A model generated the notes under the pieces. That model saw only the letters and a program-made list of their open reading frames with translations. It was not told the origin of the DNA and made no database searches. DNA of 64,000 nt, taken from assembly GCA_945903445.1 (NCBI GenBank), contig CAMDNZ010000009.1, positions 18,322 to 82,321 on the forward strand. Reading direction: 5' to 3'. A program made the translations under genes and the position numbers. Shown here one piece after another: positions 17,606-26,041 of this stretch (positions are counted from its first letter, which is position 1; every line of letters starts with the position of its first letter). This DNA comes from Bordetella parapertussis. GTDB taxonomy: Bacteria; Pseudomonadota; Gammaproteobacteria; Burkholderiales; Burkholderiaceae_B.

Positions 17606-18121
17606 CTACTCGTCCATCGATGTATAGCGATCGGGATCCTCGGTCCAACTTTTTCTCACGTCGTCCATTGCAACCGAGCCAGGCGAAACGGCAAACAGAT
17701 AGCCCCATCGCCTGACAGCCAACACTGGCAATTCCAAGCCGCGTTGCTTCGCTTTTTCCCGCAGACGCGATATTTGCACGTCGGCACTGCGGGCTGAATT
17801 GAGCGAGCCCTCGTCGCATAAAGGCACGATGTGACGACGATGCACGGGTCGGCCTGCCACCATCATCAGACGAGCCATCAGAATTCGTTCGGAAGGCGTC
17901 AGGCGCATTTTCTTGCCCTCGGGCGTACACAGCAAACGCCCGCCTTCCAGCATGCGCCACTGGCGCGTATCGGCAACGGGTTCGGGCACAAGGATGCTGG
18001 CCCATGTCGCGACTGCGCCGGTGGCTGCCCCGGGAACCGCATCTTGGGCCGACGGCAAGGGAACGTCGCGACGAACGCGAGGCTCGTCTTTAGTGGGCCG
18101 CTTTCGAGCTTTCGGTACCAT
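17606..18121 (-). CDS. OmpR-type winged-helix protein without a receiver domain
   Basis: 171 residues. The C-terminal half (about 70-145) is an OmpR/PhoB DNA-binding winged helix: MRLTPSERILMARLMMVAGR, then ARSADVQISRLREKAKQRGL and VRRWGYLF (recognition helix and wing). The first ~65 residues are a basic, Ala/Pro-rich stretch, not a phospho-receiver, and no kinase is nearby. It should therefore bind DNA without phosphorylation, or respond through a partner. Targets unknown. The 3' end converges on proB with 26 bases between stops. Confidence 0.75.
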   Translation of the reverse strand: MVPKARKRPTKDEPRVRRDVPLPSAQDAVPGAATGAVATWASILVPEPVADTRQWRMLEGGRLLCTPEGKKMRLTPSERILMARLMMVAGRPVHRRHIVPLCDEGSLNSARSADVQISRLREKAKQRGLELPVLAVRRWGYLFAVSPGSVAMDDVRKSWTEDPDRYTSMDE

Positions 18122-18425
18122 TTCATATCTCCATTGATGAAGTCACGTCCTGTGGTGTCCAAGCGATTTCGCCAGAAGGGCGTCTATGTAAGGGCCACCA
18201 GGTGCTTTTTATAAATACCGGGTTGAGCGAGGGCAAGTTTCCATTCACTTTGCGCATGCTTTCGGAGCGCCGCAGACACGTGAGCGCTATAAATGACGCG
18301 GCTCGGACGGGGGCGACGTGGGGGCGATCGAAATATCGCAGAATGCAATCGCGGGCTGCAAGACGCGGCGGCAGTTACGCGAAAAAGGGGTCTGAGCCCC
18401 ACTTATCGACGTGCAACATGTCTGT

Positions 18426-18452
18426 CACGAAACCGCCAACTTCAGTGGCGAT
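18426..18452 (+). promoter_or_regulatory. Possible sigma-28 promoter for the chemoreceptor gene
   Basis: GGCGATAA (18445-18452) matches seven of eight positions of the flagellar sigma-28 -10 element GCCGATAA. The -35 region 11 nt upstream (around 18426-18433) is a weak match. It lies about 45 nt before the ATG at 18498, a suitable place for a chemotaxis gene. Confidence 0.3.
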
Positions 18453-18497
18453 AATCGCGCGTATCGCGCCAAGAGCGCCTCCGTATCCGAGTCCGAC

Positions 18498-20231
18498 ATG
18501 CCGCATTCTCTCCGCTCCCCATGGCGCGTGAACACCGTTCTGACAGCCATCGTCGCGCTGTTCGTGGTGGTTTTTGCGGCGTTCGCTGTCGCAGCAATCA
18601 ACACCGCCTTGGAAAATCAGCGCATCATCGGCGAACTGGGTCGTGGCAACATCGATCGCAGCAGCGATCTGAATGCCGCCACCAGCGAAATATTCCAAGC
18701 GCGTGCGCTGTTGACTGAAGCCAAGACCAATATGGAAGGCGGCATGATCGAGCAGCGCGACGCCGCGCTGGTGCGCGTCGATGCCAAATTGAAGGCTGCC
18801 GATACCCACATCGCACGCTTTAGGGCCAATCCCGACACCGATGCCAGTGGTGCTGCGCATTACGCCGAAGTGCTCAAAGCCTATGAGGGTTTTGTCAAAG
18901 CCGGACTGCAACCGCTGGCAGCCGCCCTGAAAGGTTGGAACGGAATTGAAGCCAATCGGGTCAGCGACCAGGTTCTGCCCAAGCTGGCCGATTCATTCGT
19001 GAATAGCACCGATGTATACCAGCAAGCTCAACGTGTTCGCGGCGAGGAGTCGGTCGCGCGTGCCGACGACCTTCTGAATGCGTCGGTATGGGTAGCCTGG
19101 GGCGTGTTCGCCTTCTTCTGTGTGCTGGCCATCGGTATGCGTCTGGTGGTCGGACGTGTGGTGCTTAACCCGCTAAAAATCGCCGGCACGCACTTCGACC
19201 GCATGGCCGACGGCAATCTGGCCGACACCATCGCACCGCGCGGACGCAACGAAATCGGAGTGTTGTTTACAGCCATGCGCCGCATGCAACAAGGTCTGTC
19301 GTGCACGGTTCTCAGCATCCGCAGCAACGTCGAACAAATGAACGCTGGCGTGGGCGAAATTGCAGCGGCAGGCAACGACATGTCGGACCGCACGGCACAA
19401 CAGGCGGCCGCCCTGCAAGAAACGACCGCCAACATGAGCGCACTGGATAGCACGGTGCAACGATCGGCCGCACGGGCGCAAGAGGCCGAGCGTGGTGCTC
19501 GGGCCGCGACGGAGCTTGCCCGGGCCGCTGGCGACGCAGTGGGACGTGCCGAATCCCGCATGATCGAGATGTCGCGTGAAGCCGATCGCATCAGCGCCAT
19601 CGTAAACGTGGTGGAATCGATCGCGTTTCAAACCAACATTCTGGCCTTGAACGCGGCGGTCGAGGCCGCGCGCGCAGGCCAGGAAGGCCGAGGCTTCGCC
19701 GTGGTGGCCGGTGAGGTCCGTAATCTGGCGCAACGCAGTGCCGAAGCGGCCAAAGAGATCAAGTCCTTGATCGACGACACCAATGCCTGCGCTGCGGCGG
19801 GTGTGCAGGAAACCGCCGATGCCGCTCGTATCACCCGCGAGGCCGCGCAAGCGATCACAGGCGTGACCGAAGCGGTATTGGACATTTCGACCGCCACGGC
19901 CGATCAAGCCATGCGCATCAAGGAAGTCAACGAGGCCATGGGCGATATCGACCGAGGCACTCAGGAAAACGCGGCCATGGCCGAACAAACCGCCGCGGCT
20001 GCGCTGGCCTTGGCGGAACAAGCACATGCGCTGCGTGCCGCTGTTTCTGCCTTCGTCGTCGAGGGCGAACACGCAGGCAAATACGATGCAGCCGAACCCC
20101 TGGCCGACGATGTGTGGGACGATTCGGACGACGCTGACGACACCGACCCGCCGTCGTCCCGCCGCGCATCGAACCCGGATCGTCCCATCCAGCCCACGCT
20201 GGGCTTCACGCTGGATCCGGCGCGCGCCTGA
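18498..20231 (+). CDS. Methyl-accepting chemotaxis protein (Tar-like)
   Basis: 577 residues from the ATG at 18498. TM1 lies at about 14-36, a periplasmic four-helix ligand domain at about 37-190, TM2 at about 193-215 (VWVAWGVFAFFCVLAIGMRL), then HAMP and a cytoplasmic coiled coil. The signalling hairpin is conserved (AFQTNILALNAAVEAARAG, then GRGFAVVAGEVRNLAQRS). It couples to CheA/CheW. The acidic tail (DDVWDDSDDADDTD) lacks an NWETF-like CheR-binding pentapeptide. The ligand cannot be inferred. A start at 18411 would add 29 residues before TM1; 18498 fits better. Confidence 0.92.
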   Translation: MPHSLRSPWRVNTVLTAIVALFVVVFAAFAVAAINTALENQRIIGELGRGNIDRSSDLNAATSEIFQARALLTEAKTNMEGGMIEQRDAALVRVDAKLKAADTHIARFRANPDTDASGAAHYAEVLKAYEGFVKAGLQPLAAALKGWNGIEANRVSDQVLPKLADSFVNSTDVYQQAQRVRGEESVARADDLLNASVWVAWGVFAFFCVLAIGMRLVVGRVVLNPLKIAGTHFDRMADGNLADTIAPRGRNEIGVLFTAMRRMQQGLSCTVLSIRSNVEQMNAGVGEIAAAGNDMSDRTAQQAAALQETTANMSALDSTVQRSAARAQEAERGARAATELARAAGDAVGRAESRMIEMSREADRISAIVNVVESIAFQTNILALNAAVEAARAGQEGRGFAVVAGEVRNLAQRSAEAAKEIKSLIDDTNACAAAGVQETADAARITREAAQAITGVTEAVLDISTATADQAMRIKEVNEAMGDIDRGTQENAAMAEQTAAAALALAEQAHALRAAVSAFVVEGEHAGKYDAAEPLADDVWDDSDDADDTDPPSSRRASNPDRPIQPTLGFTLDPARA

Positions 20232-20276
20232 CGCGGTGGTATCGTGATTGTCATGCGGCGTTGAACAGACCATGAC

Positions 20277-20654
20277 ATGATCGATCATCTGGACCACCTG
20301 GTGCTGACCACCACCGACGAAGAAGCCTGCATCGGCTTCTACGTCGGCGTGTTGGGCATGCAGTTGGAAACCTTTGGCCAAGGACGCCGTGCGTTCCGGT
20401 TCGGTCAGCAGAAGATCAACCTGCACGTCAAAGGCCACGAGTTCGAGCCGAAAGCACATACGCCCGTGCCTGGCGCACTGGATCTTTGTTTCATCGCCGA
20501 CCGTCCGCTGGATGAGGTCATATCGCTACTGCGCGATAAGTGTGTCCCGATCGCCGAAGGCCCAGTGGGCAGGACGGGCGCGACAGGTCCGATTCGGTCG
20601 ATCTATCTGCGCGACCCCGATCTCAATTTGATCGAAATCTCCGAACTGACATAA
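20277..20654 (+). CDS. VOC-fold (glyoxalase/dioxygenase superfamily) protein
   Basis: 125 residues in two beta-alpha-beta-beta-beta modules. Likely metal ligands are His5 or His7 in IDHLDHLVL, and the C-terminal Glu in DPDLNLIEISEL. The sequence resembles small VOC proteins of the YwkD type, whose substrates are mostly unknown. Gene context (a chemoreceptor 45 nt upstream, an AT-rich accessory patch downstream) gives no hint of function. Confidence 0.8.
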   Translation: MIDHLDHLVLTTTDEEACIGFYVGVLGMQLETFGQGRRAFRFGQQKINLHVKGHEFEPKAHTPVPGALDLCFIADRPLDEVISLLRDKCVPIAEGPVGRTGATGPIRSIYLRDPDLNLIEISELT

Positions 20655-20986
20655 GCGTTCTTCGGTGGCCGGAGGGGACAGCAACCCACTCTGCCGGCCG
20701 GAATTAAGCAATCATTCGTGCCGCCCATTTCTACTCAGCGCAGCCACTCGGAACGCGGGCGCTTCCAGATCAGCCGCTTGCCTCCCCCTCTACGCGCGGA
20801 AATGATCCACGATTCCCACTGTACATAGGGATCGTATCAAACCAAATTTGATTTCGCACTTTTGCTCACGAGTGACTGCTACGACAACAAATTTTCCCGC
20901 GCCTGTCGAACATCGCTCGGCTGATTGGCGCAAGCTTCAATGCACGGCTGCATTCCGGCACCGTGTTTCAAGCTAGGGAGATCTCA
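20655..20986. other. Intergenic region leading into the AT-richer patch
   Basis: About 330 bases without a convincing gene. It contains one dyad, ATCAAA (20836-20841) and TTTGAT (20847-20852), separated by five bases, which could be an operator. It ends in GGGAG, the ribosome site of the small ORF at 20987. Composition shifts towards AT from about 20830 on. Confidence 0.4.
20836..20852. repeat. Short palindrome upstream of the small ORF
   Basis: ATCAAA-CCAAA-TTTGAT, a 6-bp dyad with a 5-bp spacer, about 135 bases before the 43-residue ORF. It may be an operator for the peptide/MFS/methyltransferase group; this is inferred from position only. Confidence 0.3.
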
Positions 20987-21118
20987 ATGATCAAACTCAT
21001 CATCGCGTTTTCAAAGGTGTTAAAGCGCATCGCCAGACATCGCAAGTACTTTGGCTATCACGTGGCCTACTCAGGGCATCTGGTGAACTCATGCAACGCC
21101 ATCCAGACTGCGCCCTAG
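20987..21118 (+). CDS. Small basic peptide ORF (43 residues)
   Basis: ATG at 20987 with GGGAG 6 nt upstream. The product begins MIKLIIAFSKVLKRIARHRK, a cationic amphipathic-looking segment, and ends HLVNSCNAIQTAP with a single Cys. It stops at a TAG (21116-21118). It is the first of an apparent three-gene run with an MFS exporter and a methyltransferase, so it could be a precursor or signalling peptide. It may equally be the 5' part of a gene broken by the TAG (see 21119-21283). I recognise no family. Confidence 0.4.
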   Translation: MIKLIIAFSKVLKRIARHRKYFGYHVAYSGHLVNSCNAIQTAP

Positions 21119-21283
21119 CGCCGTTTTGTCGAAGATGAGATTGTCCCCCTCTTCGCCCCAAGCCTCCAGTCGTCCTTCAGCGCTGCATTGCAAGGTGGAC
21201 CCGGAGATCCGACTCACGGATCAACGATCAACCAGAACAAGTCACGACGACTCATACCCATCGTCCAAGAAAATTGGAAATGA
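21119..21283 (+). other. Same reading frame continuing past the TAG
   Basis: After the TAG at 21116-21118 the frame stays open for 54 more codons to a TGA at 21281-21283, just 3 bases before the MFS start codon at 21287. Such tight spacing is typical of a coding end. The 97-residue product would need amber readthrough or a sequencing/assembly error; alternatively this is untranslated decay. No independent start with a ribosome site is visible in the segment. Confidence 0.3.
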
Positions 21284-21286
21284 CTG

Positions 21287-22567
21287 ATGGCAATAGTCAA
21301 AGCCCAATGGCTTAGCGCATTCCAGCACCGTAATTTCCGGCTTGTATGGACTGGCCAAGTGACCAGCCAAGTCGGCAGTGCGGGGCACACGATTGCCGTC
21401 TCCTTTTTCATAAAAGAGGCATTTCAATCTGGCACTATCGTCGGTAGCGTCGCCTTTTTTTCTGGACTTGCGTCTATTCTGTGCCTGCCCCTCTCTGGCG
21501 TGCTTGCAGATCGCCACAATCGACGAACCATAATATTAATCTGCGACGCTTTGAATGCGTTCTCAGCTCTGATACTGGGCTTAATGTTCTTGGTATTACC
21601 AAGCGGATCTATGAGCCTCGCTTATGCAGCGGTGCTATGCACCTTCCTCGTAAGGCTGACGTCTACATTTTTCCGGCCTGCGTTTGGAGCGACGCTGCCA
21701 GACTTGGTACCCCGCGCTGTTTTGTCTCAAGCTAATGCTGTCTACAAGGCTGGCGCTCGAGGTGGCGACCTAGCCGGGCAAGCGCTGGGAGGATTCGTCT
21801 ATCGTTGGTTAGGGCCCGGCACCCTGTTTCTATTGGATGCGTTATCGTACTTCGTAGCGTTGTGGTGCGTATTCCGGACTAAACCTGCATCGTTGTTCGT
21901 ACCAAAATCTACCAGCGGTAGTCCGGAAAACGAAGGGGTGATTCGTGAATTCATGCAAGGTGTGCGTGCCATTACGAAAATACCCGGCGGCGCAATATTT
22001 CTTAGCATGGCGCTGTTAATAAATTTTTTCGCAACCCCAATATTTGTTTTGATGCCTTTCCATGTAACAGACTATCTGCAGGGTGACGCTGCCACCTTAG
22101 GAGTAATTGTTGGAGCCCTTTCTGCCGGTGTATTGGCGGGTTACGCACTGGCAGCCCGCTGGTCGATTGCCAAAGGGGGATCCACTGTAATTCTTACGAC
22201 CATCGTAGTGATGTCTGCTTTCTTTATTATTTTTTCGATTAGTCGAAATTTTATTATTTCCTGCACATCGTTATTTCTAGCGGGCGTTGCCAATGGATAT
22301 TGGAGCATTTATTTCGAAACGACGTTACAACGAATGGTTCGCCGTGAAGCGTTGGGTCGAGTATATGCTTGCTTCGGGCTTTTATCAGCGGGCCTTACCC
22401 CTGCAGCCGCATTGGCCGGGGGCTTGGCACTAGACTTATTGAATCAGCGGACCACTATTTTATTTTTGGTTTGCTCAATTCTCATGACGCTATATCCATT
22501 GACACTTTTTTTCAATCAAAAATTCTTGAGTTTTTTTGATCGTTTAGCGGATGTAAATAGCGATTGA
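21287..22567 (+). CDS. MFS exporter (MFS_3/EntS-like)
   Basis: 426 residues, 12 predicted transmembrane helices. The N-terminal FQHRNFRLVWTGQVTSQVG and loop 2-3 motif SGVLADRHNRRTIILICD are typical of the MFS_3 group that includes enterobactin and macrolide exporters. Codons are clearly AT-richer than in neighbouring core genes (many TTA, ATT, TTT), pointing to acquisition by transfer. GGAAAT precedes the ATG. It is followed 16 nt later by a methyltransferase, suggesting export or self-protection for a small modified product. The substrate is unknown. Confidence 0.85.
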   Translation: MAIVKAQWLSAFQHRNFRLVWTGQVTSQVGSAGHTIAVSFFIKEAFQSGTIVGSVAFFSGLASILCLPLSGVLADRHNRRTIILICDALNAFSALILGLMFLVLPSGSMSLAYAAVLCTFLVRLTSTFFRPAFGATLPDLVPRAVLSQANAVYKAGARGGDLAGQALGGFVYRWLGPGTLFLLDALSYFVALWCVFRTKPASLFVPKSTSGSPENEGVIREFMQGVRAITKIPGGAIFLSMALLINFFATPIFVLMPFHVTDYLQGDAATLGVIVGALSAGVLAGYALAARWSIAKGGSTVILTTIVVMSAFFIIFSISRNFIISCTSLFLAGVANGYWSIYFETTLQRMVRREALGRVYACFGLLSAGLTPAAALAGGLALDLLNQRTTILFLVCSILMTLYPLTLFFNQKFLSFFDRLADVNSD

Positions 22568-22583
22568 CTCAAGCAAAATCAAC

Positions 22584-23144
22584 ATGACGCCTACGTATCC
22601 GAGCTTGGCGGAGCTTAGCGCGAAAAACTCTCATGGCTGCGGTAAAGCGCTGGATACCGGTTGCGGCCCTGGCCTTGCATCGATCTATCTGCTAGAAAAA
22701 TCATGGAAGGTGGTGGCGATCGACAAAGACCCTGAAATGGTTATGCGTCTACAGCGTAAGGTTGCTCGCCTCAATCATCAACAAAACATCGTCGTGCAGT
22801 GCGCTGACTTTATTTTGGCGGAACTACCCGAAGTGCATTTAATGCACGCAGGTTACGCGATGCAATATGTACCGCCATATTTATTCGACGCAACTTGGCG
22901 AAAGCTCACCGCCTGTATTGCATACGACGGAATTTTTGCCGGGCAGTTCTTCGGCACACACGATCTCTTTGGCCATTCGAAAGACTACTCGGTGTTTGAT
23001 GAGGCCAGCTGTCGCTCGCTCTTCTCCCAATGGGAACTTCTGATGTTCGACACGTATCTCGGCCCGGGACATCGTAATCCAGAACGAATCTGGCATTTTT
23101 TTACAGTTGTCGCGCGCAAGAAATTTTTCGACTTTCGAGCGTAG
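22584..23144 (+). CDS. Class I SAM-dependent methyltransferase
   Basis: 186 residues. Motif I is ALDTGCGPGLAS (about 22-33), the acidic motif II residue lies in VVAIDKDPEMV, and motif III-like ADFILAEL follows; together they bind S-adenosylmethionine. There is a short N-terminus before motif I and no substrate-recognition insertion, resembling TehB-like small-molecule methyltransferases. It is cotranscribed with the upstream MFS exporter and shares its AT-rich codon use. The substrate is unknown: a metabolite, a peptide or a metalloid are all possible. Confidence 0.8.
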   Translation: MTPTYPSLAELSAKNSHGCGKALDTGCGPGLASIYLLEKSWKVVAIDKDPEMVMRLQRKVARLNHQQNIVVQCADFILAELPEVHLMHAGYAMQYVPPYLFDATWRKLTACIAYDGIFAGQFFGTHDLFGHSKDYSVFDEASCRSLFSQWELLMFDTYLGPGHRNPERIWHFFTVVARKKFFDFRA

Positions 23145-23192
23145 ACCCATGCACCCAACGCATTAACACGCGAGAAAAAACACAAAAAATTT

Positions 23193-23230
23193 GCCCTTGA
23201 GTCCGGATATGAACCCAATGCTCAAGGGCT
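23193..23230. terminator. Bidirectional terminator between the methyltransferase gene and argG
   Basis: GCCCTTGAG (23193-23201) pairs with CTCAAGGGC (23221-23229); the loop is 19 nt. Reading right, TTTT follows; reading left, the stem is followed by AAATTTTTTG. It separates the convergent methyltransferase and argG genes. Confidence 0.75.
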
Positions 23231-23269
23231 TTTACACGCATGGGCCATTGCTGGCCCGCGTCCACGCGA

Positions 23270-24607
23270 TTACTTCTTCGTGGCGTCCTTCAGTTGCGGC
23301 AAGGCCGAACCCGCCGGTGCCGACAACAAACCGGCCTTCATGTACGTGCCCAGTTTTTCGCGGGTATCCACGATATCCAGGTTGCGCATGGTGAGCTGAC
23401 CGATACGATCCTGCGGCGAGAAGGTCGATTCGCCCTTCTCCATCGTCAGACGCTCGGGCTTGTAGGTCAGGTTGTTCGAGACCGTGTCCAGAATCGAATA
23501 ATCGTTGCCGCGACGCAGCTCGATGCTGACTTCGCCGGTGATGGCGCTGGCGACCCAGCGTTGGGCCGTTTCACGCAGCATGATGGCTTGCGAATCGAAC
23601 CAACGGCCTTGATACAGCAGACGGCCCAGCTTGCGGCCGTTTTCACGGTATTGCTCGATGGTGTCTTCGTTGTGGATACCGGTCACCAGACGCTCATAAG
23701 CGATGAACAACAGCGCCAGTCCCGGTGCTTCGTAAATGCCACGGCTCTTGGCCTCGATGATGCGATTCTCGATCTGGTCGCTCATGCCCAAACCATGACG
23801 GCCACCGATGCGGTTGGCTTCGGCCAGCAGCTCGACCGAGTCGCTGTACGAAATACCGTTCAATGCGACCGGCTGGCCTTCTTCGAAACGCACGCTGACC
23901 GTCTCGCGCTTCACTTCAAATTCGTCGCGCCAGAATGCCACGCCCATGATCGGCTGAACGATCTTGATGCCGGAGTTCAAGTGCTCCAGATCCTTCGCCT
24001 CGTGCGTCGCGCCCAGCATGTTCGAGTCGGTCGAATACGCCTTCTCGGCCGACATCTTGTAGTCGAAACCGGCAGCGCGCATGTATTCGGACATCTCCGA
24101 ACGGCCGCCCAACTCGTCGATGAACGCCTGATCCAGCCAGGGCTTGTAGATCTTCAATTCAGGATTGGTCAACAAGCCATAGCGATAAAAGCGCTCGATG
24201 TCGTTGCCTTTGAAGGTGCTGCCGTCGCCCCAGATGTTGACGTCGTCTTCCTTCATGGCTGCCACCAGCATGGTGCCGGTGACTGCACGGCCCAGCGGCG
24301 TGGTGTTGAAGTAAGTCACGCCAGCGGTCGAAATATGGAACGCGCCGCTTTGCAGCGCAGCAATCCCCTCGGCCACCAATTGCTTACGGCAGTCGATCAG
24401 GCGAGCGTTTTCTGCGCCATATTCCTTGGCGCGACGCGGAATGGCGTCGTAGTCGGGTTCGTCCGGCTGACCGAGGTTCGCCGTATAGGCATAGGGAATT
24501 GCGCCTTTGTGGCGCATCCAGAGCAAGGCAGCGCTGGTGTCCAGGCCGCCCGAAAAGGCGATGCCGACTTTCTGTCCGACGGGAAGATGAGGAAGAATGG
24601 TAGTCAT
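23270..24607 (-). CDS. argG: Argininosuccinate synthase
   Basis: 445 residues, matching the long proteobacterial class. It joins citrulline and aspartate with ATP in arginine synthesis. The ATP PP-loop is AFSGGLDTSAALLWM, and NIWGDGSTFKGNDIERF and YSTDSNMLGATHEAKDLE are conserved substrate segments. The ATG at 24607 begins MTTILPHLPVGQKVGI as in homologues; no strong ribosome site is seen. It is divergent from the DUF1624-like gene and ends at a shared terminator. Confidence 0.97.
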   Translation of the reverse strand: MTTILPHLPVGQKVGIAFSGGLDTSAALLWMRHKGAIPYAYTANLGQPDEPDYDAIPRRAKEYGAENARLIDCRKQLVAEGIAALQSGAFHISTAGVTYFNTTPLGRAVTGTMLVAAMKEDDVNIWGDGSTFKGNDIERFYRYGLLTNPELKIYKPWLDQAFIDELGGRSEMSEYMRAAGFDYKMSAEKAYSTDSNMLGATHEAKDLEHLNSGIKIVQPIMGVAFWRDEFEVKRETVSVRFEEGQPVALNGISYSDSVELLAEANRIGGRHGLGMSDQIENRIIEAKSRGIYEAPGLALLFIAYERLVTGIHNEDTIEQYRENGRKLGRLLYQGRWFDSQAIMLRETAQRWVASAITGEVSIELRRGNDYSILDTVSNNLTYKPERLTMEKGESTFSPQDRIGQLTMRNLDIVDTREKLGTYMKAGLLSAPAGSALPQLKDATKK

Positions 24608-24830
24608 GAGTGCAGATGTCTCGATCGCGACCGGGCGCGGCAAAGTAGAAACTTGAAAAAGCGTGCCCGTATGATACTTGGTCGACCGTACAGGGCAAAA
24701 CGGCGCACGCAGGGAAGAATCCGCCGCTCGCTGTGGATTTCGAAATGTTATTACATTACAATTCTCGTGCCGGATGCGGACCGCCCCGCTCGTTTTGTCC
24801 GGCCGTGTTGTCAACTCCCCTGCGCCTGCC

Positions 24831-26033
24831 ATGTCCTCCTCTGTATCTTCCGGCGTTTCATCGCCCGGTCGCGCCCGTCTGCTGTCCATCGATGCCCTGC
24901 GCGGCTGGGTCATTGTCGTCATGTTGCTCGACCATGTTCGAGAGACCGTCTTTCTGCATCATCAAGTGTCAGACCCGATGTCGGTGTCCGATACCGATCC
25001 CGCACTGTTCTTCTCCCGGCTGCTCGCGCACCTGTGCGCGCCGGTATTTGTCTTTCTAACGGGCCTGTCGGCCTGGCTGTACAGCCAGAAAGCCATGAAT
25101 CAGCCTGGTGCGATGACCTATACAGGTACGGCCAGCGCAGCCGGTTTCCTGTTCAAGCGCGGCTTGTTTCTGGTGGTCCTGGAGGTGCTGGTCATCAACT
25201 TCGCCTGGACGTTGCAATTCCCGCCATCGGTGGTGTATTTGCAGGTTATCTGGGCGATCGGCCTGAGCATGATGGCCTTGTCGGCGCTGATCTGGCTGCC
25301 GCGTGGCGTGCTGGCTGCGCTGGGCCTGGCATTGGTGGCAGGTCACAACCTGCTCGATGCCGTGCATTTCGAGCCCGGTCATGCCTTGCATGTGGTGTGG
25401 GCCATCTTGCACGACCGTGGCTGGATCGACGTGACCGAAGGCATGCGCTTGCGCACGTCGTATCCCGTGCTGCCGTGGATCGGCGTGATCGCGCTGGGCT
25501 ACGCTGCAGGCCCGTGGTTTTCGTCGGCGGTTCCTGCTGCGCAGCGCCGGGGACGACTGTGGATCATCGGTATCGGCGCGCTCATGTCGTTTGTCGTGCT
25601 GCGCGTCATCAACGGCTACGGTCAGTCCCAAAAATGGGACACCGACGCCCAAGGCTTACAAGCACTGATGAGCTTCGTGAATATCACCAAGTATCCGCCG
25701 TCGCTATTGTTCCTGTTGCTCACGCTAGGTATTGGCCTGATTTTGCTTGCCCTGTTCGAAGCGCGTCAGAACGACCGCTGGATCAAGGCGCTGTGCGCGT
25801 TCGGTGCGGCCCCCATGTTCTTCTACATCTTTCACCTGTACATGCTTAAAGCGATCTACGAACTGTGCGTCGCATTCTGGGGCCTGAATCACGGCAAGTT
25901 CTTCGGCGTGGAGACCATCGGCCAAGTCTGGCTGATCACTATCGTCATGGCGGTAGCGCTGTATTGGCCGGTACGCTGGTTCGGCGCGCTGAAGGCCAGC
26001 CGCCGCGACATCGCATGGCTGAAGTACCTGTAA
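24831..26033 (+). CDS. DUF1624/HGSNAT-like multipass membrane protein
   Basis: 400 residues, about nine to ten transmembrane segments. The first segment carries SIDALRGWVIVVMLLDHVRE, the signature of the heparan-alpha-glucosaminide acetyltransferase-like (DUF1624) family, with a candidate catalytic His in DHVRE. The family includes inner-membrane acyltransferases that pass acyl groups across the membrane; the acceptor here is unknown. The ATG at 24831 is placed just before the first segment. A porin gene starts 8 nt after its stop, so the two are probably cotranscribed. Confidence 0.82.
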   Translation: MSSSVSSGVSSPGRARLLSIDALRGWVIVVMLLDHVRETVFLHHQVSDPMSVSDTDPALFFSRLLAHLCAPVFVFLTGLSAWLYSQKAMNQPGAMTYTGTASAAGFLFKRGLFLVVLEVLVINFAWTLQFPPSVVYLQVIWAIGLSMMALSALIWLPRGVLAALGLALVAGHNLLDAVHFEPGHALHVVWAILHDRGWIDVTEGMRLRTSYPVLPWIGVIALGYAAGPWFSSAVPAAQRRGRLWIIGIGALMSFVVLRVINGYGQSQKWDTDAQGLQALMSFVNITKYPPSLLFLLLTLGIGLILLALFEARQNDRWIKALCAFGAAPMFFYIFHLYMLKAIYELCVAFWGLNHGKFFGVETIGQVWLITIVMAVALYWPVRWFGALKASRRDIAWLKYL

Positions 26034-26041
26034 GCGCCACG

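Noticed and set aside
18387..18400. GGGG-TCTGAG-CCCC hairpin before the chemoreceptor gene
   Set aside because: Only a 4-bp stem and no T-run; too weak to call a terminator or a regulatory RNA.
23240..25849. 869-codon plus-strand ORF opposite argG running into the DUF1624-like gene
   Set aside because: An out-of-frame shadow; argG and the membrane protein have unambiguous homology.
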